NCBI GenBank assembly: GCA_944472155.2
Contig: OX235272.1
Coordinates: 1,348,354 to 1,412,353 of the forward strand
Direction: 5' to 3'
Length of the DNA stretch: 64,000 nt
From: Trichobilharzia szidati
Lineage: Eukaryota; Platyhelminthes; Trematoda; Strigeidida; Schistosomatidae
Shown in pieces: positions 52,985 to 63,852 of the stretch. Both the position numbers and the translations under genes were made by a program. Each line of letters begins with the position of its first letter. The stretch's first letter is position 1. The notes under the pieces were generated by a model that saw only the letters and a program-made list of their open reading frames with translations, searched no databases and was not told the DNA's origin.

Positions 52985-53131
52985 TTCCAGGCTATGATGT
53001 TGTTAGCTTCATGCTCAACCTACCCGCTTTAGTGGTATTACTTCTGGCTAGCGAAGTTTAGAATTTCGTTGGCCTGGGATCGAAACCCAGGCCATATGAG
53101 TGTTTGGAAAGTGTCCTACCACCAACGCACT
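52985..53131 (-). repeat. tRNA-headed SINE, type B, degenerate
   Basis: On the minus strand: GTGCGTTGGTGGTAGGACAC, GGTTTCGATCCCAGGCC and the TAGCAACATCATAGCC-like middle. The RTE-type tail is not recognisable. Confidence 0.55.
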
Positions 53132-53894
53132 TAAAAGAAAGACAGTGAGACCTCCCCAATTACAAAAGCTAGGCGTCTAAGAATACCCAATCGCGGTCCG
53201 TCGAGAATTTTAACACACTGCATTACAATGGTGAGCCGTTATTCGAGGCTGGGGCATTCTTGATCACCCTGAATCCAGGGTGTTTCCTTCACTGTCATAT
53301 TCTGTTCATATATCAAAATAATCAGTGCAGAGTTGTAGTGGGTAAACAAAATTTAACTAATTACCATTAGGATGGAGAAGAGAAGATGTAGGAACAATAA
53401 CACATCATTCATCTACGTGACAGTTGAAGATCCAGCAGTTGGCTTTCGAAGATCAACTAGGGGGAACTTTTAGACTGGTATATCTGAGAATGCTGGTTCA
53501 AGTCCTACGGTGGAACAGGTTTTTATCTAACCTTCAGTCAACCCAAGACTATCTCAAACAGTCACACTATCAAAATGAAAGTTGTTTGATGTGAGTAGTA
53601 TACAAATAAGCATAATAATCAACCAGTAGTATACACCGTCGTGGATTTGTGTTTGATTCTTAGATCGCCGTTTACCCTATCAAGTAGATCACATACTGTA
53701 ATCTGAATAAATTAAGTTCTCTAAGGGAATAGTGGTGAACTTTCACATTTAACTGCACGTGTAGACCACTAATCATGAATTAATTTGAAAACTGCGAATT
53801 TCCTTAAAAGCTGATTTGAATTATTTAGAAAGATTGAACATAACTCAGAATATGTATCAGTTATACATGAAAAATCACCCGGAGTAACCTTCAA
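53132..53894. other. No gene recognised
   Basis: No family signature or repeat match. Confidence 0.3.
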
Positions 53895-54305
53895 GTGTTG
53901 GTTTACAGGTGCTTGACTGGTTACAGGATTCCATCATGGGTTGATATCTGTCATGGAACTATTGAGAAGTCTAAGAGTGCTGGACAGCTGATTGTTCCTA
54001 GCTTAGGACTCATCGGCAGTGCGTACCTCTCATCGGGGTAGGGCAGGTCAAGTGTGAAGACAAATACTTGCCAGCGAGATAACATTCATTGATCAGTACC
54101 AGTCGCGCTATATCGTGAACTGGTTGGTAGAAGTTAGAATTCGTGGGCAATTGAATCGGGTCCCACTTGCAGAGTAGTCTATGAGCTCATCTTGTAACCA
54201 GAAGGCCCTCGGTTCGAACCCTTGCCGCAGACTCTCAAACTAGGTGAACGAAACAGCTCCCTAGCACTCCCAGCTGGTTTTCCAATGGTTCTCTAACTGA
54301 AATAA
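53895..54305. repeat. Hammerhead SINE, fourth head-to-head dimer
   Basis: The minus-orientation 3' part (53895 to about 54036) includes the SINE tail and a CTCATCGGCAGT remnant of the hammerhead first half. It joins a plus copy (about 54037-54305) with GTAACCAGAAGGCCCTCGGT, GTTCGAACCC and AACGAAACAGCTCC. Only a 7-base imperfect flank match was seen (TAACCTT / TAACTTT), so the TSD is uncertain. Confidence 0.7.
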
Positions 54306-54709
54306 CTTTGTTCCCCTTAGAAAAAAAATGACTCACCTCAATCCAAAATTTCACGGATAGATGAAATTTAAAGATTATCGACAATAATCTATGCCAGAAA
54401 TTTATAGAGTTTTTGACTAATGATCTCGTCAGTAAATCAATTAATAATCATTGGCTGTGGGTTGTCTGTGATATACTTCAGAATTGATAATAATCACGAA
54501 GCTCCATTAACTCGTCATCGTATAAGACGTTTTGAAAATTTCGCTCGAATGAACAGGTAGCCTTCTTGAACCAGTAGGTTACCTACAACAGCTCTCATCT
54601 AGCAAAAGCTATCGCATTTTATCTAATCTTTATTGTTTTAACCATTCAGTTTTGTCCTTGACTTGTAAAACGTATTTACGCACATTTTCAACTGACTTTC
54701 AAAATAACA

Positions 54710-55978
54710 TTGTGCATTCTTCATGAAGAAGTCATGGACAGAGAAGAATACACCAAGAAAGCTGAAGAACTACTCAAAGACGAGGATGTGTATGAAAAAC
54801 TCCCAACAAATCCCATACAAACACTGGACAACCGCATCCAAAAGACCTTATACAAGCTTACCAAAACTGGACAAATCACAAAACAAGACCAATGGCGAAT
54901 GAAATCCAGTGGACCAGTCCTACCCCGACTCTACGGTAGACCCAAAATACACAAGCCAAATATCCCGTTACGACCAATTGTATCACTACCAGGAACTCCA
55001 ACATACAATTTATCCAAAGAATTATACAGAAAACTAAAACACCTAACGGAATCTTGTGATCACTCCATCAACTCCGCTATCCAATTCCTAGAGAAAATCA
55101 GAGGCATCCAAATAGATGAACAAGAGATAATGATATCCTTCAATGTCACAGCATTGTATACCTCAATCGGACAAAAACTAGCAAAAGAAACCATGGAGCA
55201 ATTACTTAGCAACGACGAACACCTTCCACAAAAATCAAAAATGCAACACACAAGTTGGATGGAATGCATAAACCTATGTCTAACAACATACATCCAATTC
55301 AACGGCCAAATATATGAACAAGTCAAAGGAACACCTATGGGATCGCCAATATCAGATTTGATTGCAGAAGCAGTGATGCAAAGGCTCAAATACATAATCC
55401 TACCAAAGATCAAACCCAAGACTTAGAAACGTTACGTAGATGACACATTTGTAATTACCAAAAGAAACGAGTTAGATAAAGCTCACAACCTGATAAACAA
55501 CGTCTTCAACGACATCAAATTCACAAGAGAAGAGGAATCCGAGAACAAAATCCCATTTTTGGACGTCTTAGTCAAGCGAACAACCACAGGGGAATTAGAA
55601 ACTAAAGTCTATAGAAAATCAACTCACACAGACCAAATCCTGAATTACAACAGCAACAATCCAATAGCACACAAGAGGAATTGCATACAAACACTATTCC
55701 AGAGGGCGCATTGCAGCACTCCCAACTTAAGGAAAATTGAAGAAAGATATCTCATGGATGTCTTCCAAAAGAATGGATATCCACGGAATTTCATCAAAAG
55801 ACATATACCCCCAAGCCAACCTATCAAACCAAAAGCCCCCAAGGAAAACACAAAGAAAAAGGATATCTCAGAAATCACTACAAGACTCTACAAACCTTTA
55901 GGAATTGACGTCGTACACAAACCAACAAGTCACTTTACTCAATTCTATGTAAACCAAAAGACTCAACAGCGAAATTAG
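54710..55978 (+). pseudogene. PLE reverse transcriptase with a single in-frame TAG
   Basis: 54710-55426 and 55559-55978 share one frame, and the only interruption is TAG at 55424-55426. Motifs: GRPKIHKPNIPLRPIVSLPGT (residues 76-96), PTYNLSKELYRKL, MISFNVTALYTSI (RT motif A region, with N where the family usually has D before V), KGTPMGSPISDLIAEAVM (about 206-223), stop, then KRYVDDTFVI with YVDD intact, ENKIPFLDVLVKRTTTGELETKVYRKSTHTDQILNY and QKNGYPRNFIKRHI. Family members have an aromatic residue where the stop stands. It could be a recent TGG-to-TAG loss. The protein ends at 55978, where the frame shifts before the endonuclease. Confidence 0.85.
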
Positions 55979-56330
55979 ATAAAACCAACATCATCTACAA
56001 AATAAATTGTACCAACTGCGAAAAACACTACATTGCCCGAAGTGGACGTCCCCTTCGTCTTCGTATCCACCAACATAAGCTAGCTGTCAAAAGACATGAT
56101 ATCCACTCCATCACTCATATCACTACATACAGACAACCACGGACATCAATTCGACTGGGACAACGTTCAAATATTAGACAGAGGAAACAACTAGAATGCT
56201 AGAGAATTTTAAGAAGCTTGGCATTCCAGTGAATCATCAATCAATAGACACATCGAGATTGACAAAATCAACCGATAAGAAAGAAACCTCACACACAAAG
56301 GGTCAAAGTTCAAGTCAAAGAAACAATGAA
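55979..56330 (+). pseudogene. PLE GIY-YIG endonuclease, frameshifted
   Basis: Frame: NIIYKINCTNCEKHYIARSGRPLRLRIHQHKLAVKRHDIHS, then a shift, then HTDNHGHQFDWDNVQILDRGN and another stop. YIG is YIA; the CxxC and the GRPLR arginine are intact. Confidence 0.78.
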
Positions 56331-56700
56331 TGACAGTACAAGTAACCTAGAAGGTGTGAAATCACACAAAAACAACCAATCACGTCCAAGATCACCAGGA
56401 GATATGATCAATAAACTCGCGGAGAAATCAAAAAGCTTACTTCAAATTGAAGTATGCGCTGAAGATGTCAACTAGTAGGGCGATGAAAGCTTCGCAAATT
56501 AACTATCCAGCTCAGAGAGCACAACCACATCAAAATCATGAAGAAGTCCATACTTTAGATCAAATATCATTATGCCACATGGTATATTATAGATCATTAT
56601 TTTATCTGAAGATTCTGAATGAAGAGAAAATATTGTTGAATAAATTATGTCAGGAATTATGTACAGTGTATAAACATTTTGTCTAGAATAAAGCTGTTAA
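56331..56700 (+). repeat. PLE 3' untranslated region and terminal repeat
   Basis: CTGAAGATGTCAACTAGTAG, GATGAAAGCTTCGCAAATTA and AGCTCAGAGAGCACAACCAC follow the order in the other terminal repeats (6295-6410). AATAAAG occurs near 56687-56693. Confidence 0.55.
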
Positions 56701-57119
56701 TGATATTATTACTATTATTGTCAGTGTGATTCCTCAAATTCAAATTCTTCTAAAGCGGTGATTTGTGAAGATAACTAGAAGTGATAGTAATACACCTGTA
56801 GTATGATGTTTTTTAAAGTAGTGCTTATGTATTTTATCTTTTTCGATGTGTGGGATGACATTCTTCAAGTGACCATTGAATACAACAAATTGAAGTGAAC
56901 GGTGAGTTGATTACTCTTAGAAATTACTTAAACGTATTTGTTTTACTGAGCTAATTTATTCTTGTATAAACAATAACTACCCTCTCACTGTAACTCACTA
57001 ACTAATTAATTAATTTTGTTTGTTTGTTTGAATATACTTGCGAAATTAAGTGCGCTTATTTTAAAATACTATTAATATCTGTACAAAAGAAGTAAATAAA
57101 TAATCAAAAGAAGTGATTT
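56701..57119. other. No feature recognised between PLE copies
   Basis: AT-rich, no protein signature. Confidence 0.3.
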
Positions 57120-58180
57120 AGAATATACCCACAAATTAATGAACGACATATTTGAAGACATCAAATTCACAAGAGAAGAAGAGTTAGGTAACAAAATCCC
57201 ATTTTTCGATATCTTAATCAGAAGAACTAACATAAGAAATTTAGAAACACAAGTATATAGAAAATCAACGCACACAGATCAAATACTCAACTATACTAAC
57301 AATTACCCAATTAATCACAAAAGAAACTGTGTGCAGTTCAAACACACCATAGCACTCCAGCATTGAAAAGAATGGAAGAAAAATACCTACTAACGGTCTT
57401 CAAAAAGAATGGATATCCTCACAATTTCATCAAAAGTGTTTAAAATCGAATCACAACACCAACAAGAGACCATCATCAAAGACTACAAGAAAATTCATCC
57501 TACCATATATAAAAAATATCTCTGAAATAACAGCTAGAATATTAAGATCTTTTGAAACAGATATAGCACACAAGCCAGTCAAATCACTTCATTCGATATT
57601 GTGGAAACCGAAAGATCTAACAGAAAAAGGAGATAAAATTAATACCATTTACAGAATAAATTGTATGAACAAGCATTACATCAGCCAAAGTGGGCGTCCC
57701 CTTCGAATCAGAATCCAGGAACACAAATAAGCCGTGATGAAAAGATATGATATATATTCCTGTTTCATATCAATGCATATAGACAATTATGGACATCAGT
57801 TTGATTGGGATAATGTCGAAATTTTAGACAGAGGAAGCACCAAAAGTGCCAGGGAATTCCTAGAAGCCTGGTACTAAAACGAATATGCGACTAACAACCA
57901 ACCGTGTTAATATAGACCAAAACTATCAACTAATGAAAAGTAAATCATATGACGAAAAAGTCTAAAATGCAAGTCAAAAGAAAATGATCAATACATATGT
58001 AAAGATGGCTACCGGGAGACATAATTCTACCACTCATGGAAAATTTAAATCAGTTCACTTTATGCTAAAAATTGCACTGAAGATATCGCCCAGAAGGACA
58101 ACGACAGCTCCGCAATTAAACCAACCAACTCAGAGAACACTACTAATGGCAAAATCATCCACATGAGCTACAAATCTTCT
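57120..58180 (+). pseudogene. Second Penelope-like element, 5'-truncated
   Basis: 57139-57366 reads MNDIFEDIKFTREEELGNKIPFFDILIRRTNIRNLETQVYRKSTHTDQILNY, which is the post-YVDD segment. The linker and endonuclease follow in mosaic frames (INTIYRINC, HYISQSGRPLRIRIQEHK near 57630-57730, HQFDWDNVEILDRGS near 57795-57835), then CTGAAGATATCGCCCAGAAG with GACAACGACAGCTCCG (58078-58113), the terminal core. The 5' end starts downstream of the catalytic motif. Confidence 0.8.
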
Positions 58181-58889
58181 GTATTATTTCAAAAATTCTC
58201 ATTTTTGATAGTGTTACACAACAGTAGTATCAGTAAAGTGATCTCTTTTTGATTAGAAGCAGATAGATTGTATCACTTAGTGTTGAATACTTACTGTTTT
58301 CAGCGTCCTTCACAGCAAAGATGATATTTGTTTGCCGATCATATTAATTGTTTGTTTTTTTCGACTCAAGTACTACATGCCTACACCATGTTCTAGTGTT
58401 TTCGTTTCTAATTGTCTATTTATTTCGTATGGTTGCATCTAAATTTAAAACAGGAAAGGTACTCAGCTTCCTAGATACAATATTGTTTTGGTACAGAAGT
58501 TTATCAGCAGCCAAGAGATTAGTCATCCATTATATACTGAGAGAAGTAATTTCAATATGTTTTAGTCACTACAAAAGAATTTATTGTTATAATTATAAAG
58601 TTGATGTTTGAAAAAATGACAAATTTTTTCAAAGTTTGATGAGATATTTTAATTATCTTCGTAATTTACGTTGACATTGATGTCTTTATTGAAGGATGTG
58701 TGATCTGTATTGTAATGTAAATTAATGAAGTCCATAACCGTAAATAAAGATGATCTTTTCTTTGAGTTCCGAAAATGAAGATAGCGCTTCAACGACACAT
58801 GTTCATACCATTTGATTCTCTGCTAACAATCTCAATTGACTGCACGACTCCATATTAGTTTGTCTATTAGATGTATCACACAGTCAGTG
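58181..58889. other. No gene recognised
   Basis: An 87-codon open frame at 58348-58611 has no family signature. Nothing else stands out. Confidence 0.35.
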
Positions 58890-59160
58890 AAACAGTATTA
58901 TTTACTGGATGACACAGTTTCGAACACAATCTATTATTGTTCATAATCATGTCAATTGTAATCACATGAATTCGAAACATGAGTTTTATAGTTTTCTTTA
59001 AACCTTCATATTCTCCATAAGGGTAGTAGAATTTTCCAGATACCTAGAACAGGTACTGAATAATTCTTATTACACGTGCTTGCAGTTGATTCGATAAACA
59101 AAGCTTCCGTTATCAACCTCTCCCCCCTCATGCTGTTACATTAGATTTTAATAATAATAA
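58890..59160 (-). repeat. PLE 3' end, minus strand
   Basis: On the minus strand: GCTTTGTTTATCGAATCAAC, CACGTGTAATAAGAATTATT and then the terminal core GAACAATAATAGATTGTGTTCGAAAC (58925-58950). It is the inverted counterpart of 59660-59880. Confidence 0.65.
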
Positions 59161-59199
59161 TAATAATGGTAACAATAATCGTAATGATGCAATGCATGT

Positions 59200-59880
59200 C
59201 AAACATGCGCAAGATAATGAAAACACCAACAATAAGGAATCTCAATCATCAATAGTACTTCCATACAAAGAAGGAACCTCGGAAGCCTTACGCAGAATAC
59301 TTAACAAGGCAGGAATAAAAGTGGCCGGCATTCAAACCCAGAAACTCAGTTAGAAACAAGCTTTGTCGGTTAAAGTTTCCTATAGAGCCTTTAAAACAAA
59401 ACATTTAAGTTTATCTAATAACCTGCCTGCAATGATTGTCAGGTGAAATACATAGGTCAAAGTAGTAGAACAGCGCCAGTCAGACTAGTGGAGCACAAAA
59501 AATCCAGCAAACTATAGATTAGTAAACCCGAATAAGAAAAGAAATCTGCAGAAAAGTTCAGATATAGCACACACTACATGCAGTTACACAAAACCATACA
59601 GTAGGATGAAATAAGATGCCAGGTTTCAAATCTAACGTAACAGGGTGGACGTAGCAGGCTTGATAACGGAAGCTTTATTTATCAAGTCAGCTGCAAGCAC
59701 GTGTAATAAGAATTCTTCAACACCTGTTCCAGACATCTGGAAAATTCTACTACCCTATGGAGAATCGGAAGGAATAAAGAAAACCATAATACTCAAGTTT
59801 CTAAGTCGTGCGATTACAATTGATATGATTATGAACTTTGTCATCCAGTGAATAATACTGTTTCCTTGCTGCGTGATACA
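59200..59880 (+). pseudogene. PLE endonuclease and 3' end, plus strand
   Basis: KEPRKPYAEYLTRQE and, in other frames, RNKLCRLKFPIEPLKQN and NDCQVKYIGQSSRTAPVRLVEHKKSS (59415-59510), a GIY-YIG core with YIGQSSR intact. The 3' end has GCTTTATTTATCAAGTCAGC and TGATATGATTATGAACTTTG plus GTCATCCAG. It abuts the minus-strand PLE end at 58890-59160, so two PLE ends face opposite ways. Confidence 0.72.
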
Positions 59881-60364
59881 TGTAATAGACAAACAAATAT
59901 GGAATTACTTACTTCCACAGTGCGCAAGGTTTACACATATATTAAAATGACTGCACGACTGCCTATATAATCTTCTCAGTGTCCTCCATAGAAGGCCAAC
60001 TTGTTGCTTATAACTTGGATTCCACTGAAAGATCTGTCTGGCGGGTGATATTACTCAGATGTTTTATCAGCATATATTGAATGAATCTGTGTGTTTGTTT
60101 TTATACGTATTTGTTAGGTAATGTGTTGTTGGATGGTTGATTGCACTGCCGGAACTTCTTGTTGCTTATTCCTTCTGCCTATCTGAACTTCAAAGAGGAC
60201 AGAGAAAATAGTCAAATAAATGATTAAAAAAGCTAAAATCTTTCGCTTCTAGTAAAACTTTAAACCGTGTGAATTGAATTCACTCATGTTTGTATTCTAA
60301 ATAATCTCAACTGACTATTTAGGTATATTTGATGTCATTTATCTAGCTGAAAATATAAATATGC
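59881..60364. other. No feature recognised
   Basis: AT-rich, no gene or repeat match seen. Confidence 0.3.
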
Positions 60365-60704
60365 TATGATTTATTATTGTTCCTTTGGGTTCCAAGTGAA
60401 ACATACGGCTTCAACAACACATCCCTACTTTGTTCCATTTTCTGTTGTCCTCTTCATCTTAGCCCACGATTGCCCATAGTCTGTCATCTCCTCGTCGCTC
60501 AATCTCCTCCATGTCACACTTGGACGCATGCCAAACTCGGCGTTTCCCATTCACCATCCATTTGGGGATGGCCTGGCAAGCGATGCCATTCTACGGTCTC
60601 TTCACCGTGTGCTTCATCGATCTCAATTTTCTTCGGAGTATTTGTTGAGCAATAGGTCGTCGGTCAGCTCATTCTCAGAGTTTCTTTTTGCCAGTTCCAT
60701 TTAT
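60365..60704 (-). pseudogene. RTE LINE 3' end, minus strand, older copy
   Basis: Minus-strand RTE tail (GAAGCCGTATGTTTCACTTG) and C-terminal coding sequence, more diverged than the copy that follows immediately. The adjacent younger element at 60705 may have inserted into it. Confidence 0.7.
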
Positions 60705-60739
60705 TATTATTATTGTTCCTTTTGGTTCCCAGTGGAACA

Positions 60740-61310
60740 TAGGGCTTCAACTGCACGCCTCCACTTGCTTCTGTCTTGTGCTGTACTTTTCACCTGCATC
60801 CATGTTAGTCCATACTGTTTCATCTCCTCCTCACACGATCTCTTCCATGTCACTCTTGGACGTCCCACTCACCGCTTCCCTTTCGGGTTCCACTCGAGGG
60901 CCTGACGCGCGATGTCACCCAACGGCCTCCTCAGCGAGTGTCCGATCCATCTCCACTTTCTCCTGCATATTTGTTGGGCGATTGGTTCTTGTTTTGTTTG
61001 TTCCCATAGTTTCGTGTTGGTGATTCTTTCCGGCCATCTGATCTTGAGAATAGAACGAAGACAGTTGTTGATAAAGGTCTGCAAGAGGCTGTTGGAAATA
61101 TTCTCTGTGACCCGCCGCTAAGTTTCTGATCCGTATAGAAGAAGTGACTAGACGTTTGTATTGAAAATCCGAATTTTGTTGTTGATGCTGGCTGGGTTGA
61201 GTGACAGCGGAAGATTTCCAGATTGGTTTCAGGTTGATGAGTGTGTTTCTCGCCTTCCCGATTCTCGATTTGACATCCTCATCGGTTCCACCTGCCTGTA
61301 GTTGAGCTAA
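60740..61310 (-). pseudogene. RTE LINE C-terminal domain
   Basis: FINNCLRSILKIRWPERITNTKLWEQTKQEPIAQQICRRKWRWIGHSLRRPLGDIARQALEWNPKGKR (60869-61084), then after a stop VGRPRVTWKRSCEEEMKQYGLTWMQVKS and WRRAVEALCST. The frame changes near 61090. Confidence 0.8.
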
Positions 61311-61519
61311 TGCTCCCTAAATAAGTGAAAGAAGTAACCTCTTTCAAATCCCTCCCGTTGATGGTGATTGGCGCTGGATGTTGCTGTTGTTGTTGTTGTT
61401 GGTTGGTTATTTTCATAACCTCCGTCTTGTCTATGTTCACCTGGAGTCCTGTCTTCTCCAGCTGCTTCTTCGACCAGTTTGTCGGTTTCCGCTTGTAAGT
61501 CTTCGATTTTGTGTAGCAT

Positions 61520-62240
61520 CAAACATAAATCATCCAGGCGCGAAATCCAGGTCTTCTAGGTTCTTCACGTCGGTCCAGGATATCCCTATCTTCTCGTTTC
61601 CCACTGTCTGACGCATAATCTAGTCCACCACAGTTAGGAATATCATTGGTGATAATAAGCACCCTTGTCTGACTCCTGTGTTTACTCCAAACGCCTCACT
61701 GAGTTTTCCGTTGTGGATCACTTGACATGTGCCGTTGTCGTACAGCTGTTGAATAAGGTTGATGAATATTTGGGGTACGCCATAGTACTCGAGTAGTTTC
61801 CAAATTACTTCGCGGTCAACGCTGTCGAAGGCCTTCTCGAAGTCTATAAAGTTGAGGTAGAGGTTTGATTGCCATTCCATGCTTTGTTCGATGATGATGC
61901 GTAGAGTTGCAATTTGGTCAGAACATGACTTGTCTTTCCTGAATCCAGCTTGTTCTGGTCGGAGTTCTGCATCCAGTGCGTCTTTGATTCTCTCCAGGAT
62001 GATGCGACTCAGGATTTTACTTGGCGTTGACAGGAGCATGATTCCTCGCCAGTTCTTGCAGAGTCCTAAGTCGCCCTTCTTTGATAGTTTAACGAGGTAA
62101 CCTTTCCTCCAGTGAGTAGGCACCTTTCCCTCCTTCCAGATCTTTTGCAATAATGGAGCCAGAATATCTGCTGTCGTCTCCGGGTCCGCTTTCAGTGCTT
62201 CCGGGGGTATTCCACCTGGTACAGCTGCTTTTCCAGCTTT
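61520..62240 (-). pseudogene. RTE LINE reverse transcriptase, frameshifted at the catalytic motif
   Basis: 61620-62150 reads KNWRGIMLLSTPSKILSRIIL, RPEQAGFRKDKSCSDQIATL, LNFIDFEKAFDSVDRE (motif A with its aspartate) and GVRQGCLLSPMIF (motif B). Downstream the frame has a stop (VVD-stop-IMRQT) and then DLDFA followed by a four-base insertion (61535-61538 on the plus strand) within the FADD motif. Confidence 0.85.
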
Positions 62241-63544
62241 CAGAAGCTTGATTGCATTAAGACTTCAGTTTTCGTTGGACGATTGGTGTCAACTTGCAGT
62301 TGTGTACGTGCTGTTGTTGGTATTACTGGACGGGTTGTAGGCGGTGGTCGGTTCAAGAGTCCTTTGAAGTGGTCCGCCCATTGTTTAATCTGTCTTTCTT
62401 CTTTGGTAATTGGGTTCCCTTGGCTGTCTTTTATAGGTTTCACTTGTGTTAATCTCTTCCCGGATAGAGACTTGGTTATCTGATATAGTGTCCTCAGGTC
62501 CCTTTTGCCTGCTGCCTTCTCAGCTTCAGTAGCCAGATTGTCGTGGACTTGTCTTTTGTCCTTCCTGGCACTTCTCTTCACTTCTGTGTCCAGTGCTGTG
62601 TAAGTTGAGCTCAGCGTCTTTTTCTCTTGTCCATCTTTGCATTGAATCATTTTCTCTTTCACCATTCTCCTCTCCTCTATTAGCTTCCAAGTGTCCGTTG
62701 AGAGCCATTCCTTGTCTTGTCTCTTCTTTCTTCCTAAAACCTTTGAACACGTTTCGTTGAAAATTACCTTCAGAGAGTTCCAATGGTCTTCCACGGATGA
62801 TTCCTCAGTGGTGCCACGTAGTGTTTCCTGCTTTGCTCTGACAGTTGCAGTGAAAGTGTCCTTTGTGGTTGTGTCCTTCAGCTTTTGAGTTTTGAACTTG
62901 CATTGTGGCCTATCCCCAGGTATCCTCGAGGCTTTCAGCTTCACCTTGAAAGTCCCTTGTACTAGATAGTGGTCTGAACCCACATCTGCTCCTCTCCTCG
63001 ACCTTGTGTCCAGTAGGCTCCGTCTCCACTTCCTTGAGATTGAAATGAAGTCTATCTGGTTTTTGGTGTGTCCATCTGGTGGAATCCATGTTGCCTTTTG
63101 TATATCCCTGTGTTTGAACATACTGCCACCAATCACCAAATCATTGAAGGCGCAGAAGTCTGAGAAGAGTTCACAATTGTCATTCATTTCACCGAGGGCC
63201 TCACGACCCATGGTGGGTTCTCTTCCTGTATTGTCTCCTCCCAGTTTCACAATCATGTCACCCATCAGGATTTTGATATCACCATTTGGGACATTGTCCA
63301 TTACTGCTTGTATTTGTCTGTAGAAGGCCTCCTTCTCTTGTTTTGAGACGTTTGTAGGCGCGTAGCATTGAATGATTGTAACCTTCCTTCTTTTTGAGTT
63401 GAACCTGGCTGCATGAAAGCCTAAGCCGCTGTTGGTGACATCATGATGGCTACTCCCTCGATGTGCTCGTGATCGTCCTCTGGGTGACTGGAGTAGATTA
63501 CTGTCTCTCCAGTTGGTAGTTGGCTCCTTCCACATCCGTTCCAT
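62240..63544 (-). pseudogene. RTE LINE endonuclease, C-terminal part, and RT linker
   Basis: 434 codons open; about the first 35 residues are out-of-frame shadow. VTIIQCYAPTN (55-65), LMGDMIVKLGG (93-103), where the family usually has GDFN (here the N is I, so a catalytic residue is lost), TKNQIDFISIS (160-170) and GSDHYLV (189-195) with the catalytic histidine. A basic linker with KEERQIKQWADHFKGLLNRP follows, the usual entry to the RT. The frame breaks at about 62240. Confidence 0.85.
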
Positions 63545-63852
63545 CTGCTCTCGCAGATTCCTAACACTTCCATTTTATATCTCCTCATTTCTGCGGCTAC
63601 CTGAGCAGCCTTCCCAGCTTCGTACATTGTACGAACATTCCACGTCCCCATCCTTATTTTTGCTCTCATCGAAAGAAGGCACATCGGCTGACTGGCTTCC
63701 CGAAGGCTTTCACCAGCCTGCGTCATTTCACTTCCCCGATTCCAGCGAAAAATAAGGTCATTGTTTGTATTTTTAGAATTTTGAATATATTTGTGCGTTG
63801 AAGTTTTAGTAGCAATTTGGTTAAGTTTTGGGGGTGGAGTTGCTAGCACCAC
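63421..63852 (-). pseudogene. RTE LINE endonuclease, N-terminal part
   Basis: 143 codons. KIRMGTWNVRTM (residues 65-76) holds the first Mg-binding asparagine region of the exonuclease-endonuclease-phosphatase fold, and GICESRW (98-104) holds the catalytic glutamate. It ends at HIEGVAIMMSP where the frame shifts into the next block. Confidence 0.85.

Larger units (their letters stand above)
54700..56330 (+). mobile_element. Penelope-like element, 5'-truncated, best-preserved copy
   Basis: Carries an almost open RT-linker reading frame, a frameshifted GIY-YIG endonuclease, and 3' sequences up to a terminal-repeat-like CTGAAGATGTCAACTAG core at 56458-56474. The N-terminal IVILPADKGR-type segment is cut off near 54700. 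A related copy follows at 57120-58180. Confidence 0.82.

Noticed and set aside
58348..58611. 87-codon open frame
   Set aside because: No recognisable domain, no splice context, surrounded by PLE relics.
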